Source: SFWF01 sp045539925 | GTDB lineage: Bacteria; Bacillota; Clostridia; Oscillospirales; Acutalibacteraceae | DNA length: 64,000 nt | Direction: 5' to 3' | Assembly: GCA_045539925.1 (NCBI GenBank) | Contig: JAZQGH010000114.1 | Span: 3,363-67,362 of the forward strand | In this document: positions 44,596-53,641 of the stretch, piece after piece | Layout: every line of letters starts with the position of its first letter | Position numbering within the stretch: position 1 is the first letter of the stretch | Position numbers and translations under genes: made by a program | Notes under the pieces: model-generated | Database searches by the model: none | The model's input: the letters and a program-made list of their open reading frames with translations, nothing else | Told to the model about the DNA's origin: nothing

Positions 44596-45809
44596 AAATA
44601 CTACAAATTAATGCCGTTAACGCAGTAGCCTCAACCGGAAGAAATGTTACCGAATTAAACGAGTTTTTTGTTTCAAGAGGTCACGAATGTGCGGTTGCAT
44701 ATTCAAAAGGACCGTCTGTCGATAAAAGTCACGAATATGTTATTGGAACTAATCTGGATACTAAAATTCATGCTTTTTGTTCGAGACTTTTTGGGTTACA
44801 GGGATATTTTTCTTGCTTAGCTACAAGAGGTTTACATAAATTTATAAATAAGTTCAACCCGGATATAGTTGTTCTTAACAACCTTCATGGCAATTTTATA
44901 AATTTACCGATGCTTCTAAAATACATAGCAAAAAAGGATATTGCGACCGTTGTTGTGCTACATGACTGTTGGTATTATACAGGAAAATGTTGTCATTATA
45001 CGGCACAAGGATGCTATAAATGGCAAGATAAATGCGGTAAATGTCCATCACTTAAAAAATACAATAAAAGCTGGCTTTTTGATAGAACTAAAAAGATGTT
45101 GGCCGATAAAAAGAGATTATTTAATAGTATTCCAAGACTTGCGGTAGTGGGTGTTTCTGATTGGATTACAAATCAGGCAAAGATGGCACCTGTCTTTGAA
45201 AATGCCAGTGTAATAAAAAGAATCTATAACTGGATTGATACTGACAAATTTGTGCCGACAAACACAGATAATCTACGCAAAAAACTTAATCTTGCAGACA
45301 AAGATATTATTCTTTGTGTTGCAAGCGGGTGGAATAAAGAAAAGGGTATTGACACCGTTTTAAGTGTTTCAGAACAGCTTAATGATAATGAAGTTATTCT
45401 GCTAGTAGGAAATTTGCCTTCTGACTTGTGTTTAAGTAATAAAATTGTTAATATCCCCACTACACATTCCGTAGATCAACTTGTGCAGTTTTACTCCATG
45501 GCAGATGTTTTCTTTCAACCATCCTTAGAAGAAACCTTCGGGAAGGTTAGCGCGGAAGCACTTTCATGCGGAACGCCTGTTGTCTGCTTTAATTCCACAG
45601 CCAATCCCGAACTTGTTGGAGACGGTTGCGGTGCGGTTTTATCCGCAGGCGACATTGACGGTGTTATATACGAGATACGAAATATATTTGCAACAGGCAA
45701 GCAGTCTTATTCTAATAGCTGCCGAGCTTTTGCAAAAGTGAATTTCTCTAAAAATACAAACCTTGAACAGTATCTAGAGCTATTCAAAAAAATTACCATA
45801 AAGAAATGA
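44592..45809 (+). CDS. Glycosyltransferase, GT4 type
   Basis: A 405-residue GT-B enzyme with KILQINAVNAVASTGRNVTEL at the N terminus. A cysteine-rich insert follows at about 120-153 (HDCWYYTGKCCHYTAQGC and CGKCPSLKKY), seen in a subgroup of capsule GT4 enzymes near colanic-acid WcaC-like proteins. The donor domain has ASGWNKEKGIDTVL and SLEETFGKVSAEALSCGTPVVCF. It overlaps the preceding gene by 4 bases (ATGA). Confidence 0.88.
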   Translation: MKILQINAVNAVASTGRNVTELNEFFVSRGHECAVAYSKGPSVDKSHEYVIGTNLDTKIHAFCSRLFGLQGYFSCLATRGLHKFINKFNPDIVVLNNLHGNFINLPMLLKYIAKKDIATVVVLHDCWYYTGKCCHYTAQGCYKWQDKCGKCPSLKKYNKSWLFDRTKKMLADKKRLFNSIPRLAVVGVSDWITNQAKMAPVFENASVIKRIYNWIDTDKFVPTNTDNLRKKLNLADKDIILCVASGWNKEKGIDTVLSVSEQLNDNEVILLVGNLPSDLCLSNKIVNIPTTHSVDQLVQFYSMADVFFQPSLEETFGKVSAEALSCGTPVVCFNSTANPELVGDGCGAVLSAGDIDGVIYEIRNIFATGKQSYSNSCRAFAKVNFSKNTNLEQYLELFKKITIKK

Positions 45810-45820
45810 GAAGATAAACA

Positions 45821-46876
45821 GTGTTATTGGTTTATGGCGGCATAGTATTGCTTTTCTTTTTACAACCTAATACGAAACAGAGGTTGACTAATCAAAAAAC
45901 TTTTAGTATAGTTGCTCTTTTGTTTCTATTTGCAGTTGCTGCCTTAAGAGCTAAAAACTACGGTGATTTAATTCAATATAGGTACAGATTTTCTTTGTTA
46001 CCATCAATTACATATTCTGACTTATTTAATTCTTGGATAGACGGCGATCAAAAGGATTTTGGCTTTTATTCCGTTGCTAAAATATTTGCTGACATAGGAT
46101 TCTCTGCTGATTTTTGGATTATTGCTATCGGTGCCGTCTTTTGTGCGTTCTTTGCTTATTTTATTTATAAATACTCGAGCGATTCGTTTATAAGTGTCGT
46201 TATTTTATTAACGCTTTATTACGATTTTACCTTTACGGGGCTAAGACAAACAATAGCAATGGCAATTATTTTCTTATCTTGTAAATTTATTTCTGAAAGA
46301 AAGCCTATATTGTTTATTGTTTCTGTCTTATTTGCTGCATTATTTCATTCATCTGCGTTAGTTTTCCTACCTGCTTATTTAATAGCTAAATTAAAGGTTG
46401 GATGGAAGAACGTTATCGCAGTTGCAATTTCTTTGGTAATTGCAGTATTTGCGCCAAACTATTTTAGGTCCTTGGTAACAGCATTATCATGGAACGAATC
46501 GTTAGAGTTGTATGCAGATTCGAGCCAGGCGCTTACATGGTCAGGATATGTTATACAGCTTGTAGTTTTTGTTTTCTGTTTTGTGTTTAGAAACTATATT
46601 GATAAAACGAATGAACATACTGTAAAAACAATAGACGGATTTATAAATTTAATAACAGTAGGACTTTGTTTACAGTCTTTTGCAATAGTTATTGCAGAGA
46701 TGTTCAGAATGAGTTATTACTACTCTTTATGTTCTGTAGTTACCATACCATTATTAGTTTCACTGCAAAAAAATAAAGATAATAGCAGAATATTGTATTT
46801 GTGTGTGTTGATTTCATTTTTTGCTTATATGTTATTTAGGGGCGCATATTTCAATTACACATTTTTTTGGAGTTAG
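45821..46876 (+). CDS. EpsG-family polysaccharide polymerase (Wzy role)
   Basis: A 351-residue multi-pass membrane protein with about 9-10 hydrophobic segments. The EpsG signatures are AALRAKNYGDLIQYRYRF near the N terminus and DFTFTGLRQTIAMAIIFLS in the middle, followed by AALFHSSALVFLPAYLI. It should polymerise lipid-linked repeat units outside the membrane, together with the flippase at 52.1 kb. The GTG 45821 start has only a weak ribosome site. Confidence 0.85.
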   Translation: MLLVYGGIVLLFFLQPNTKQRLTNQKTFSIVALLFLFAVAALRAKNYGDLIQYRYRFSLLPSITYSDLFNSWIDGDQKDFGFYSVAKIFADIGFSADFWIIAIGAVFCAFFAYFIYKYSSDSFISVVILLTLYYDFTFTGLRQTIAMAIIFLSCKFISERKPILFIVSVLFAALFHSSALVFLPAYLIAKLKVGWKNVIAVAISLVIAVFAPNYFRSLVTALSWNESLELYADSSQALTWSGYVIQLVVFVFCFVFRNYIDKTNEHTVKTIDGFINLITVGLCLQSFAIVIAEMFRMSYYYSLCSVVTIPLLVSLQKNKDNSRILYLCVLISFFAYMLFRGAYFNYTFFWS

Positions 46877-46880
46877 TTAA

Positions 46881-47999
46881 ATGAAATATATTGGATTTTA
46901 CTCTACTGAAAATAACAATCGCCCAAGCTCATTAGCGGCGACAAATAAAATGAATTATATTGCTAAAGCCTTGGGCGAGGTCGGTTATTCATCCGAAATA
47001 ATTGTTGCTGGAATGGAAGCGCCTACTGCACAAGCTTTTAAGAATGAAAGGATTAGCAAAACAACCACAGCATATTTTTTTAAAAGTTATGTGCGTAGCT
47101 CTAATAAGTTAATACGGATATATAATGTTCTCAAAAGTAGGTTCATACTGTTCTTTTACTGTCTGAAAAACATAAAAAAAGATGAACAGGTTATTGTATA
47201 TCATTCTCTTGAGCTTATGCGTCCATTATATTTTGCAAAGCTGTTTAAAGGCTTTAAAATGATACTCGAGGTTGAGGAAATATATAATGACGTTAAAAAA
47301 CACTCTTTTTTTTCAAGTCAAATGGAACAGCGTTTTGTTAACTCTGCAGATAAGTATATATTCCCAACAAAATTATTAGACGAAAAGTATAATATCAACT
47401 CAAAACCGTCGGTTATTATTCATGGTACATATCAAGTTGAACCTGACAGACAGGTAAAATTTGACGATGGAAAAATACATGTTGTTTATGCTGGCACATT
47501 CGACCCTCGTAAAGGCGGTGCAGCAGCAGCAGCAGCAGGGGAGTTTCTTGACGGCAGATATCATTTGCACATAATCGGTTTTGGAAGCGCTGAAGATAAA
47601 AAATATCTGCTTTCGGAGATTGAACGAGTGTCTAAAACTTCAGACTGTACAGTAACATATGATGGCTTGTTATCGGGTGACGACTATATTTGCTTTGTTC
47701 AGAGTTGTCATATAGGACTTAGTACTCAGAATCCTACAGCAGCTTTTAATGACACGTCATTTCCGTCAAAAATACTTTCCTATATGGCAAATGGTCTTAG
47801 AGTGGTAAGCATAAAGATACCGACTATTGAAGAATCTGCAATTGGTTCATATATGTTCTATTACAATAACCAAACTCCTGAGGAGATTGCTAATGCAATT
47901 AAAGAAGTATCTATTATTGATACATATAATCCAAGAGAGATAATTGGAAATCTTAATGATACCTTTAAAAAAGAAATTAAAAAATTGATAGAGGAGTAG
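46881..47999 (+). CDS. Glycosyltransferase, GT-B fold
   Basis: A 372-residue family 1/4-like glycosyltransferase, more divergent than the others in the locus. The donor-domain start HVVYAGTFDPRKGGAAAA is recognisable, as are HIIGFGSAED and PSKILSYMANGLRVVS. The stretch after GG is a run of six alanines encoded by six GCA codons in a row (47520-47537). It starts 4 bases after the polymerase stop. Sugar specificity is unknown. Confidence 0.8.
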   Translation: MKYIGFYSTENNNRPSSLAATNKMNYIAKALGEVGYSSEIIVAGMEAPTAQAFKNERISKTTTAYFFKSYVRSSNKLIRIYNVLKSRFILFFYCLKNIKKDEQVIVYHSLELMRPLYFAKLFKGFKMILEVEEIYNDVKKHSFFSSQMEQRFVNSADKYIFPTKLLDEKYNINSKPSVIIHGTYQVEPDRQVKFDDGKIHVVYAGTFDPRKGGAAAAAAGEFLDGRYHLHIIGFGSAEDKKYLLSEIERVSKTSDCTVTYDGLLSGDDYICFVQSCHIGLSTQNPTAAFNDTSFPSKILSYMANGLRVVSIKIPTIEESAIGSYMFYYNNQTPEEIANAIKEVSIIDTYNPREIIGNLNDTFKKEIKKLIEE

Positions 48000-48001
48000 T
48001 T

Positions 48002-49006
48002 ATGCCAAAAGTCAGTGCTATAGTACCCGTATATAATGTTGAGAAATATTTGAATCGTTGTGTTGATAGTATCTTAAATCAAACCTTCACCGATTTTGAG
48101 CTCATACTTGTGGACGACGGCTCTCCTGATAACAGCGGAAAAATATGTGACGAATATGCTGAAAAGGACAGCCGCGTTAAAGTAATACATAAAGAGAATG
48201 GCGGCGTAAGCGTTGCAAGAAATTTAGGAATAGAGACATCGGTAGGAGAGTATATTACTTTTATTGATAGTGATGACTGGATAGAAGCTCAAATGTTTGA
48301 GCAATTATATAATGCTGCTGAGAACTGCGATATAATATTTTGCGGATTTTCTAGCATTGGTTTTCGTAACACCATAGTATATGATTTAGAGGACATAAAA
48401 GCCGACAATAGAGCCCTTGCAGATTTATATGTTAATTCTTCCAAGATTAAGCCTTGTTTTCCAACTGTTTGGGCTAAGTTTTACAGAGCAGAAATTATTA
48501 AAAGCAACAATCTGTTTTTTGATTCTGACATACCATCAGGAGAAGATACGATCTTTAATATCATTGCTTGCAGATATTGTCAAAAAGCTGCTTTTGTTGA
48601 AGCGTCTTTATATAATTACGAGAGAAGAAATGTTAGTTCTGCTACAAGAAAATATTTTTATAAAACTTATGAATATAAGAATGCTATTTACCAAACAATT
48701 AGTCAATGGCTTTCGCAATATGAGTTCGAGGTAGAGAAATCATTTTATGCACCTTTTATTTCTTCAGCTTTCATTCATTATTTGATGAATTGCGGGATGC
48801 GACTTTCGATTTATCATTTTAAACGTATTTATAATATTGAAAAAACAAAGATTTTAGATAATGCCCATGATATTGATGAGATACTTGGTGGAGGTTATGC
48901 TTCGCTTTTAAAAAAAGAACATATCATAACACTTGTAATTTTATGGAAATTGCGTCATATTAAATTTTTCATTAAAAGAATTATAAAATCGGTTTTAAAG
49001 ATTTAA
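48002..49006 (+). CDS. Glycosyltransferase, GT2 type
   Basis: A 334-residue GT-A enzyme: VSAIVPVYNVEKYLNRCVDSILNQTF, LVDDGSPDNSGKICDEYA, ENGGVSVARNLGIE and the metal motif FIDSDDW. Residues about 160-210 (PSGEDTIFNI) complete the catalytic domain; the C terminus is basic and amphipathic. GAGGAG is upstream of the ATG. Confidence 0.9.
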   Translation: MPKVSAIVPVYNVEKYLNRCVDSILNQTFTDFELILVDDGSPDNSGKICDEYAEKDSRVKVIHKENGGVSVARNLGIETSVGEYITFIDSDDWIEAQMFEQLYNAAENCDIIFCGFSSIGFRNTIVYDLEDIKADNRALADLYVNSSKIKPCFPTVWAKFYRAEIIKSNNLFFDSDIPSGEDTIFNIIACRYCQKAAFVEASLYNYERRNVSSATRKYFYKTYEYKNAIYQTISQWLSQYEFEVEKSFYAPFISSAFIHYLMNCGMRLSIYHFKRIYNIEKTKILDNAHDIDEILGGGYASLLKKEHIITLVILWKLRHIKFFIKRIIKSVLKI

Positions 49007-49038
49007 TTACATTATTTAAAAGTAATTATGGAGGAAAA

Positions 49039-50304
49039 ATGGATAAGTATAGGTTAGGTATATTGTCGCTATATTATAATAACGCAAATTACGGTGGACA
49101 ATTGCAGGCATATGCTTTATGTAAAAAAGTTAACGAACTCATTGGTGATAAGGGCGAGGCGGAGCAAATCTGTTACGAAAAAACATATTTTGACAGAACA
49201 AAAATCCCAAAACCAACATATAAACAAAAGCTAGCTATGTTTTTTAATGCACCTATACTAGAAAAAACAGGGTATTTACGCTTATTTTATCAACGAATTA
49301 TTAATAAACTTCGTGGCAAATTTGCAAGCACAAAAACCAAGGTCACTGAAGTTAATTCAACGATTGATCCGCTTGCTTACGCTAGGGATAATGTGATTTT
49401 GAGGTTTTCACAGTCAGAGATAATGCATAGTGATAAAATTTACAATCATTTTAACGCAGCTGAAATGAATGAGTATTACGACGGTTTTATAGTTGGCAGT
49501 GATCAGGTTTGGAATCCTGAATTTTATAACCCCGGTTTATTTCTCGATTTCGCAGCAAACGATAAGTATAAGGCTTCTTACGCTGCGAGCATCTCACAAC
49601 AAAGGCTAGATGCTAAATTTTCATTTAGATTTAAATCGCATTTAATTGGTTTCGATAAAATATCGTTACGAGAAAGCAACACTGAAATATTAGATGGTAT
49701 AGCTCAAATCCCTGTTGAAGTTTCCTTAGATCCAACATTACTTCTTACAAAAGAAGAGTGGGATATAATTTGCTCAAAGAGAATAGTAGATGAGCCTTAT
49801 TTATTCTGCTATTTTTTAGGTGACAGCATTGAACAGAGAAAGCGCGCAGAAGAGTATGCCAAAATAAATAAACTAAAAATTGTTACATTCCCAAACCTTT
49901 TAGGTAAATATCGTGAATGTGATGCGGACTTTGGCGATTTTCGTCTCTATGATAGTTCTCCTCAGGATTTCATTTCACTTATAAAGTATTCGGATTATAT
50001 ATTTACCGATAGCTTTCATGCGTCAGTTTTTTCATTAATATATCATAAACAGTTTCTTGTTTTTCAGAGAGCAGAATTTCCTGCAATGATTACAAGAATA
50101 AACACACTCTTAGATTTGTTTGAAGTAAAAGAACGAATTTTAGATGAAAATTGTGGAATTGATGAGATGCAAAATCTTGCTAATGTTGACTATTCAAACC
50201 CATTTAATAAATTTAATTGTATGAAAGAGAAATCAATTAAATATCTAAACTCAGTAATCGATGATGCTATTACAAAAAAAGAAGAATTAAGTAGAGGTTT
50301 ATAA
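49039..50304 (+). CDS. Polysaccharide pyruvyl transferase family protein
   Basis: A 421-residue protein of the pyruvyltransferase family (CsaB/GumL/WcaK). Signatures are LYYNNANYGGQLQAYALCK at the N terminus, DGFIVGSDQVWNPEF, FLDFA, ASYAASI, a KISLRE segment, LDPTLLL and DYIFTDSFHASVFSLIYHKQFLVF. Members usually transfer a pyruvyl group from phosphoenolpyruvate to a sugar, giving a ketal and a negative charge. Its stop overlaps the ATG of the ThDP enzyme as TAATG, so the two are translationally coupled and probably act together. Confidence 0.88.
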   Translation: MDKYRLGILSLYYNNANYGGQLQAYALCKKVNELIGDKGEAEQICYEKTYFDRTKIPKPTYKQKLAMFFNAPILEKTGYLRLFYQRIINKLRGKFASTKTKVTEVNSTIDPLAYARDNVILRFSQSEIMHSDKIYNHFNAAEMNEYYDGFIVGSDQVWNPEFYNPGLFLDFAANDKYKASYAASISQQRLDAKFSFRFKSHLIGFDKISLRESNTEILDGIAQIPVEVSLDPTLLLTKEEWDIICSKRIVDEPYLFCYFLGDSIEQRKRAEEYAKINKLKIVTFPNLLGKYRECDADFGDFRLYDSSPQDFISLIKYSDYIFTDSFHASVFSLIYHKQFLVFQRAEFPAMITRINTLLDLFEVKERILDENCGIDEMQNLANVDYSNPFNKFNCMKEKSIKYLNSVIDDAITKKEELSRGL

Positions 50305-52049
50305 TGGAACATTATTATTCGTCAGATAGAAATGTACAAATGCTAGTTTATCTGTTAAAAGAAAACGGAATAAAAAAGATTATTGTTTCACCCGGCACTA
50401 CTCATATTGGGTTCATTGCAAGTGTACAACATGACCCGTTTTTTGAAGTGTACTCTGCCTTTGATGAACGTAATGCTGCTTATATGGCTTGCGGTATGGC
50501 TTTTGAAAGCGGAGAGCCTGTTGTAATTACCTGCACAGGAGCTACCGCTTCCCGTAATTATTATCCGGGATTGTCTGAGGCATTTTACAGAAAACTACCT
50601 ATCCTTGCAGTAACTGGTGCACACGATTATTCAAATTCAGGTAATCTTTTGCCTCAGTTTATTGATAGGTCAGTACAACCTAAAGACCTTGTTAAGCTAA
50701 GTGTTCGATTACAGAAAATTAAGGACAAGCAGGATGAAATTGACTGCAATCTTAAAATCAACCGTGCACTGCTTGAACTTCGCAGAAACGGTGGGGGACC
50801 TGTACATATTGATCTTGTAAGCAATCTTACAGAACTCGATGTTAAGGAATTGCCTGCAACCAGAGTTATCCGCAGATATACCGTAAATTCCAAATTTCCT
50901 GAAATAACTTCAAGTGCAAGAATTGCAATATCTGTTGGTGCGCATAAGCCTTGGAGCGCAGAACTTACTAAAAAAGTAGATGCTTTTTGTGCGCAGTATA
51001 ATGCTGTAGTTTTTGTAGACCACTCAAGCAACTATCACGGTAATTATAAGGTTTTGCCTACATTAGCTGCCACTCAGGAGCATTATTCCTTCGATATGCT
51101 TAATGTTGATCTGCTTATACATATTGGTGAGCAGTCAGGTGATTACTATACTTGGGGAGTATTACATAGAGCAAAAGAAGTTTGGCGTGTAAGTGACGAT
51201 GGGGAAATACGAGACACCTTTGGTAATTTAAGCAATGTTTTCGATATGAGTGAAGAAAACTTCTTTAATTATTATGTTACCGAGTTTAATGCGCCTAACG
51301 ACGAATATCTTACCGAATGTAAAGAGCAGATTTCGGAAATTTATAATAGAATACCCGAATTGCCTTTTTCTAACATTTGGCTCGCTAAAACTATAGCACC
51401 TAAACTCCCCGAAAACTCTGTTGTTCATTTGGGAGTTAGCAACACGATGCGGTCATGGACCTTTTTTGAACTGCATGATAGTATCATTTCAACCGCAAAT
51501 CTTGGTTGCCGTGGGATAGACGGTGCAATATCGTCTGCCCTTGGTATGTCTCTTGTAAATCAAGATAAGCTACATTTCCTGTTTTTAGGTGACCTTACCT
51601 TCTTTTATAATATTAACGAATTGGGTAACCGTCATTTAGGAAATAATCTTCGCATACTTTTAGTTAACAACGGAAAAGGTACCGAATTTTGTATGTACTC
51701 TCATCCGGGTAAGAGGTTATTGGGTGATGATGTAATCGATTTTGTTGCTGCGGATGGACATTTTGGTCAAGAATCTCCTTTAGTTGTTAAGCATTTAGCT
51801 GAAGATCTTGGATTTGAATATCTAACAGCAGATTCTAAGCAAGGGGTGGAGTCTGTGTTAGATTCCTTTTTAGCTTCGTCAAATAAACCTATTATATTTG
51901 AGGTTTTTACAGATAGTGAAAGCGAGGATGATGCTCTCAAACTAATTAGGAATATTTATGTTAACAAGACAAATAATGCGAAAGCAACAATTAAAAATAT
52001 ATTAGGTGAAAAAGGCACTAATGCAATTAAAAAAATTATTAAAATATAG
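50304..52049 (+). CDS. MenD-like thiamine-diphosphate-dependent enzyme
   Basis: A 581-residue ThDP enzyme with the full PYR-middle-PP layout. The PYR domain carries the cofactor-activating E55 in FDERNAAYMACGMA, followed by TGATASRNYYPGLSEAFYRKLPILAVTG, most like MenD. The PP domain has the ThDP/Mg motif starting at G429-D430 (GDLTFFYNINELG, with N436/N438), then RILLVNNG. MenD joins 2-oxoglutarate to isochorismate, but no menaquinone gene is here and the setting is polysaccharide synthesis. A carboligase or decarboxylase making a donor or a branched sugar is possible. The C-terminal 30 residues are lysine-rich. Confidence 0.8.
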   Translation: MEHYYSSDRNVQMLVYLLKENGIKKIIVSPGTTHIGFIASVQHDPFFEVYSAFDERNAAYMACGMAFESGEPVVITCTGATASRNYYPGLSEAFYRKLPILAVTGAHDYSNSGNLLPQFIDRSVQPKDLVKLSVRLQKIKDKQDEIDCNLKINRALLELRRNGGGPVHIDLVSNLTELDVKELPATRVIRRYTVNSKFPEITSSARIAISVGAHKPWSAELTKKVDAFCAQYNAVVFVDHSSNYHGNYKVLPTLAATQEHYSFDMLNVDLLIHIGEQSGDYYTWGVLHRAKEVWRVSDDGEIRDTFGNLSNVFDMSEENFFNYYVTEFNAPNDEYLTECKEQISEIYNRIPELPFSNIWLAKTIAPKLPENSVVHLGVSNTMRSWTFFELHDSIISTANLGCRGIDGAISSALGMSLVNQDKLHFLFLGDLTFFYNINELGNRHLGNNLRILLVNNGKGTEFCMYSHPGKRLLGDDVIDFVAADGHFGQESPLVVKHLAEDLGFEYLTADSKQGVESVLDSFLASSNKPIIFEVFTDSESEDDALKLIRNIYVNKTNNAKATIKNILGEKGTNAIKKIIKI

Positions 52050-52081
52050 TGTTATTTGCCAATGGGAGTTTTAATTATCTA

Positions 52082-53608
52082 ATGAAAATTGAAAGAACAA
52101 AAAATGCAACGCGCAATATTGTTTGGGGTGTTTTTGAAAAAATAGTTTCACTTCTTTTACCCTTTGCGGTGAGAACTGTGATGATCAAATTCTTAGGTCC
52201 TGAATATTTGGGTTTAAGTAGTTTGTTCGCGTCAATTTTATCGGTGTTAAGCATCGCTGAACTGGGATTCTCTTCTGCCATAACTTTTAGCATGTACAAG
52301 CCTATCGCAGAAGACGATACAGAAACCTTATGTGCGCTTCTTAATTTTTATAAAAAGATTTATCATATAGTTGGATCGATAATTCTTGTTGTGGGTTTGG
52401 CGTTGTTACCATTTTTGCATAACTTTATAAATGGTTCATACCCTTCAAACATCAGTATATATGCCTTATATATTATTTATCTATTCAATTCAGTTATAGG
52501 CTACTTTGCTTTTGCATATAAGGCAGCGTTAATCAGTGCGCATCAGCGTAATGATCTTTCAAGTAAAAGGGGCATAATAGTACATTTATTTGGCAATGTA
52601 ATTCAAATATTGATTCTTATAATTTTCAGAAATTATTACGCTTACGCATTTATTGCGCCGATTATGACAATAGCTACAAACCTCATTAATGCCTTTATAG
52701 CCACGAAAATGTTCCCTGTTATTGTTTGTCGCGGTAATATAAGCAACGAAATCAAGATCGGTCTTAGAAAACGCGTTCTTGGTCTACTTTCATTTAAAAT
52801 ATATAATGTAATATTTAGTTCAGTCGATGCAATAGTTGTTTCTGCTTTTTTAGGTTTGATTCCTTTAGCTATTTTCAATAACTATCAATATGTTCAAACC
52901 TCGATAATCGGGTTTTTGGGAATTTTAACCGGCTCTATTACCGCAGGTGTGGGAAATAAAATGGTCACTAATTCTGTTGATGATAACTATACAGATTTTA
53001 AAAATTTCACATTTTTGAATGCCTGGCTAACAGGCTGGTGTGCAATTTGCCTATTTTGTCTTTATCAGCATTTTATTCAGTGGTGGGTAGGAGAAGAGTT
53101 ACTCTTCTCAGTCGATACTATGGTATTAATGGTATTAATGTTTTTGTTTTCAAGAACAACCACACTAACCTATACATACCGAGAAGCAGCGGGACTTTGG
53201 TGGGAGGACCGATTCAGACCCCTTGTAGCTGCAGTTGCAAATCTTGTTGTAAATATTTTACTTGTTCGGACCATTGGTATAAATGGTGTTATTATTTCCA
53301 CAATCGTGTGTACAATTTTCATTAATGTTCCATGGGGTACAATTATCCTTTTCAAAAACTATTTTAAAAAATCACCATTTGAATACTTTTCAAAAATATT
53401 ATTTTATGTTTTAGTAACTGCAGTTTGCGGCTTAGTTACTTACTTAGTTTGTGAACTTTTGCCGACTGTGGGCTTTGGCATTATGTTGGTTAAAGGTATT
53501 ATTTGTGTTATAATTCCTAATATTTTATTCTTTGCCGTATATCACAAACTTAAAGAATTTGAATATATGAAAATTCTTTTTATGAGAATTATTAAAATTA
53601 AAAAGTAA
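52082..53608 (+). CDS. Wzx-type polysaccharide flippase
   Basis: A 508-residue MOP-superfamily membrane protein with about 12-14 hydrophobic segments. The N terminus MKIERTKNATRNIVWGVFEKIVSLLLPF, then FLGPEYLGLSSLFASIL and ELGFSSAITFSMYKPIAEDD, is typical of firmicute Wzx proteins. It should flip lipid-linked repeat units outward. ATG 52082 matches the family start; the in-frame GTG 52049 gives an 11-residue extension without a ribosome site. Confidence 0.88.
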   Translation: MKIERTKNATRNIVWGVFEKIVSLLLPFAVRTVMIKFLGPEYLGLSSLFASILSVLSIAELGFSSAITFSMYKPIAEDDTETLCALLNFYKKIYHIVGSIILVVGLALLPFLHNFINGSYPSNISIYALYIIYLFNSVIGYFAFAYKAALISAHQRNDLSSKRGIIVHLFGNVIQILILIIFRNYYAYAFIAPIMTIATNLINAFIATKMFPVIVCRGNISNEIKIGLRKRVLGLLSFKIYNVIFSSVDAIVVSAFLGLIPLAIFNNYQYVQTSIIGFLGILTGSITAGVGNKMVTNSVDDNYTDFKNFTFLNAWLTGWCAICLFCLYQHFIQWWVGEELLFSVDTMVLMVLMFLFSRTTTLTYTYREAAGLWWEDRFRPLVAAVANLVVNILLVRTIGINGVIISTIVCTIFINVPWGTIILFKNYFKKSPFEYFSKILFYVLVTAVCGLVTYLVCELLPTVGFGIMLVKGIICVIIPNILFFAVYHKLKEFEYMKILFMRIIKIKK

Positions 53609-53641
53609 ATTTTATCGGCATTATAGTTATCGGAGGATATA

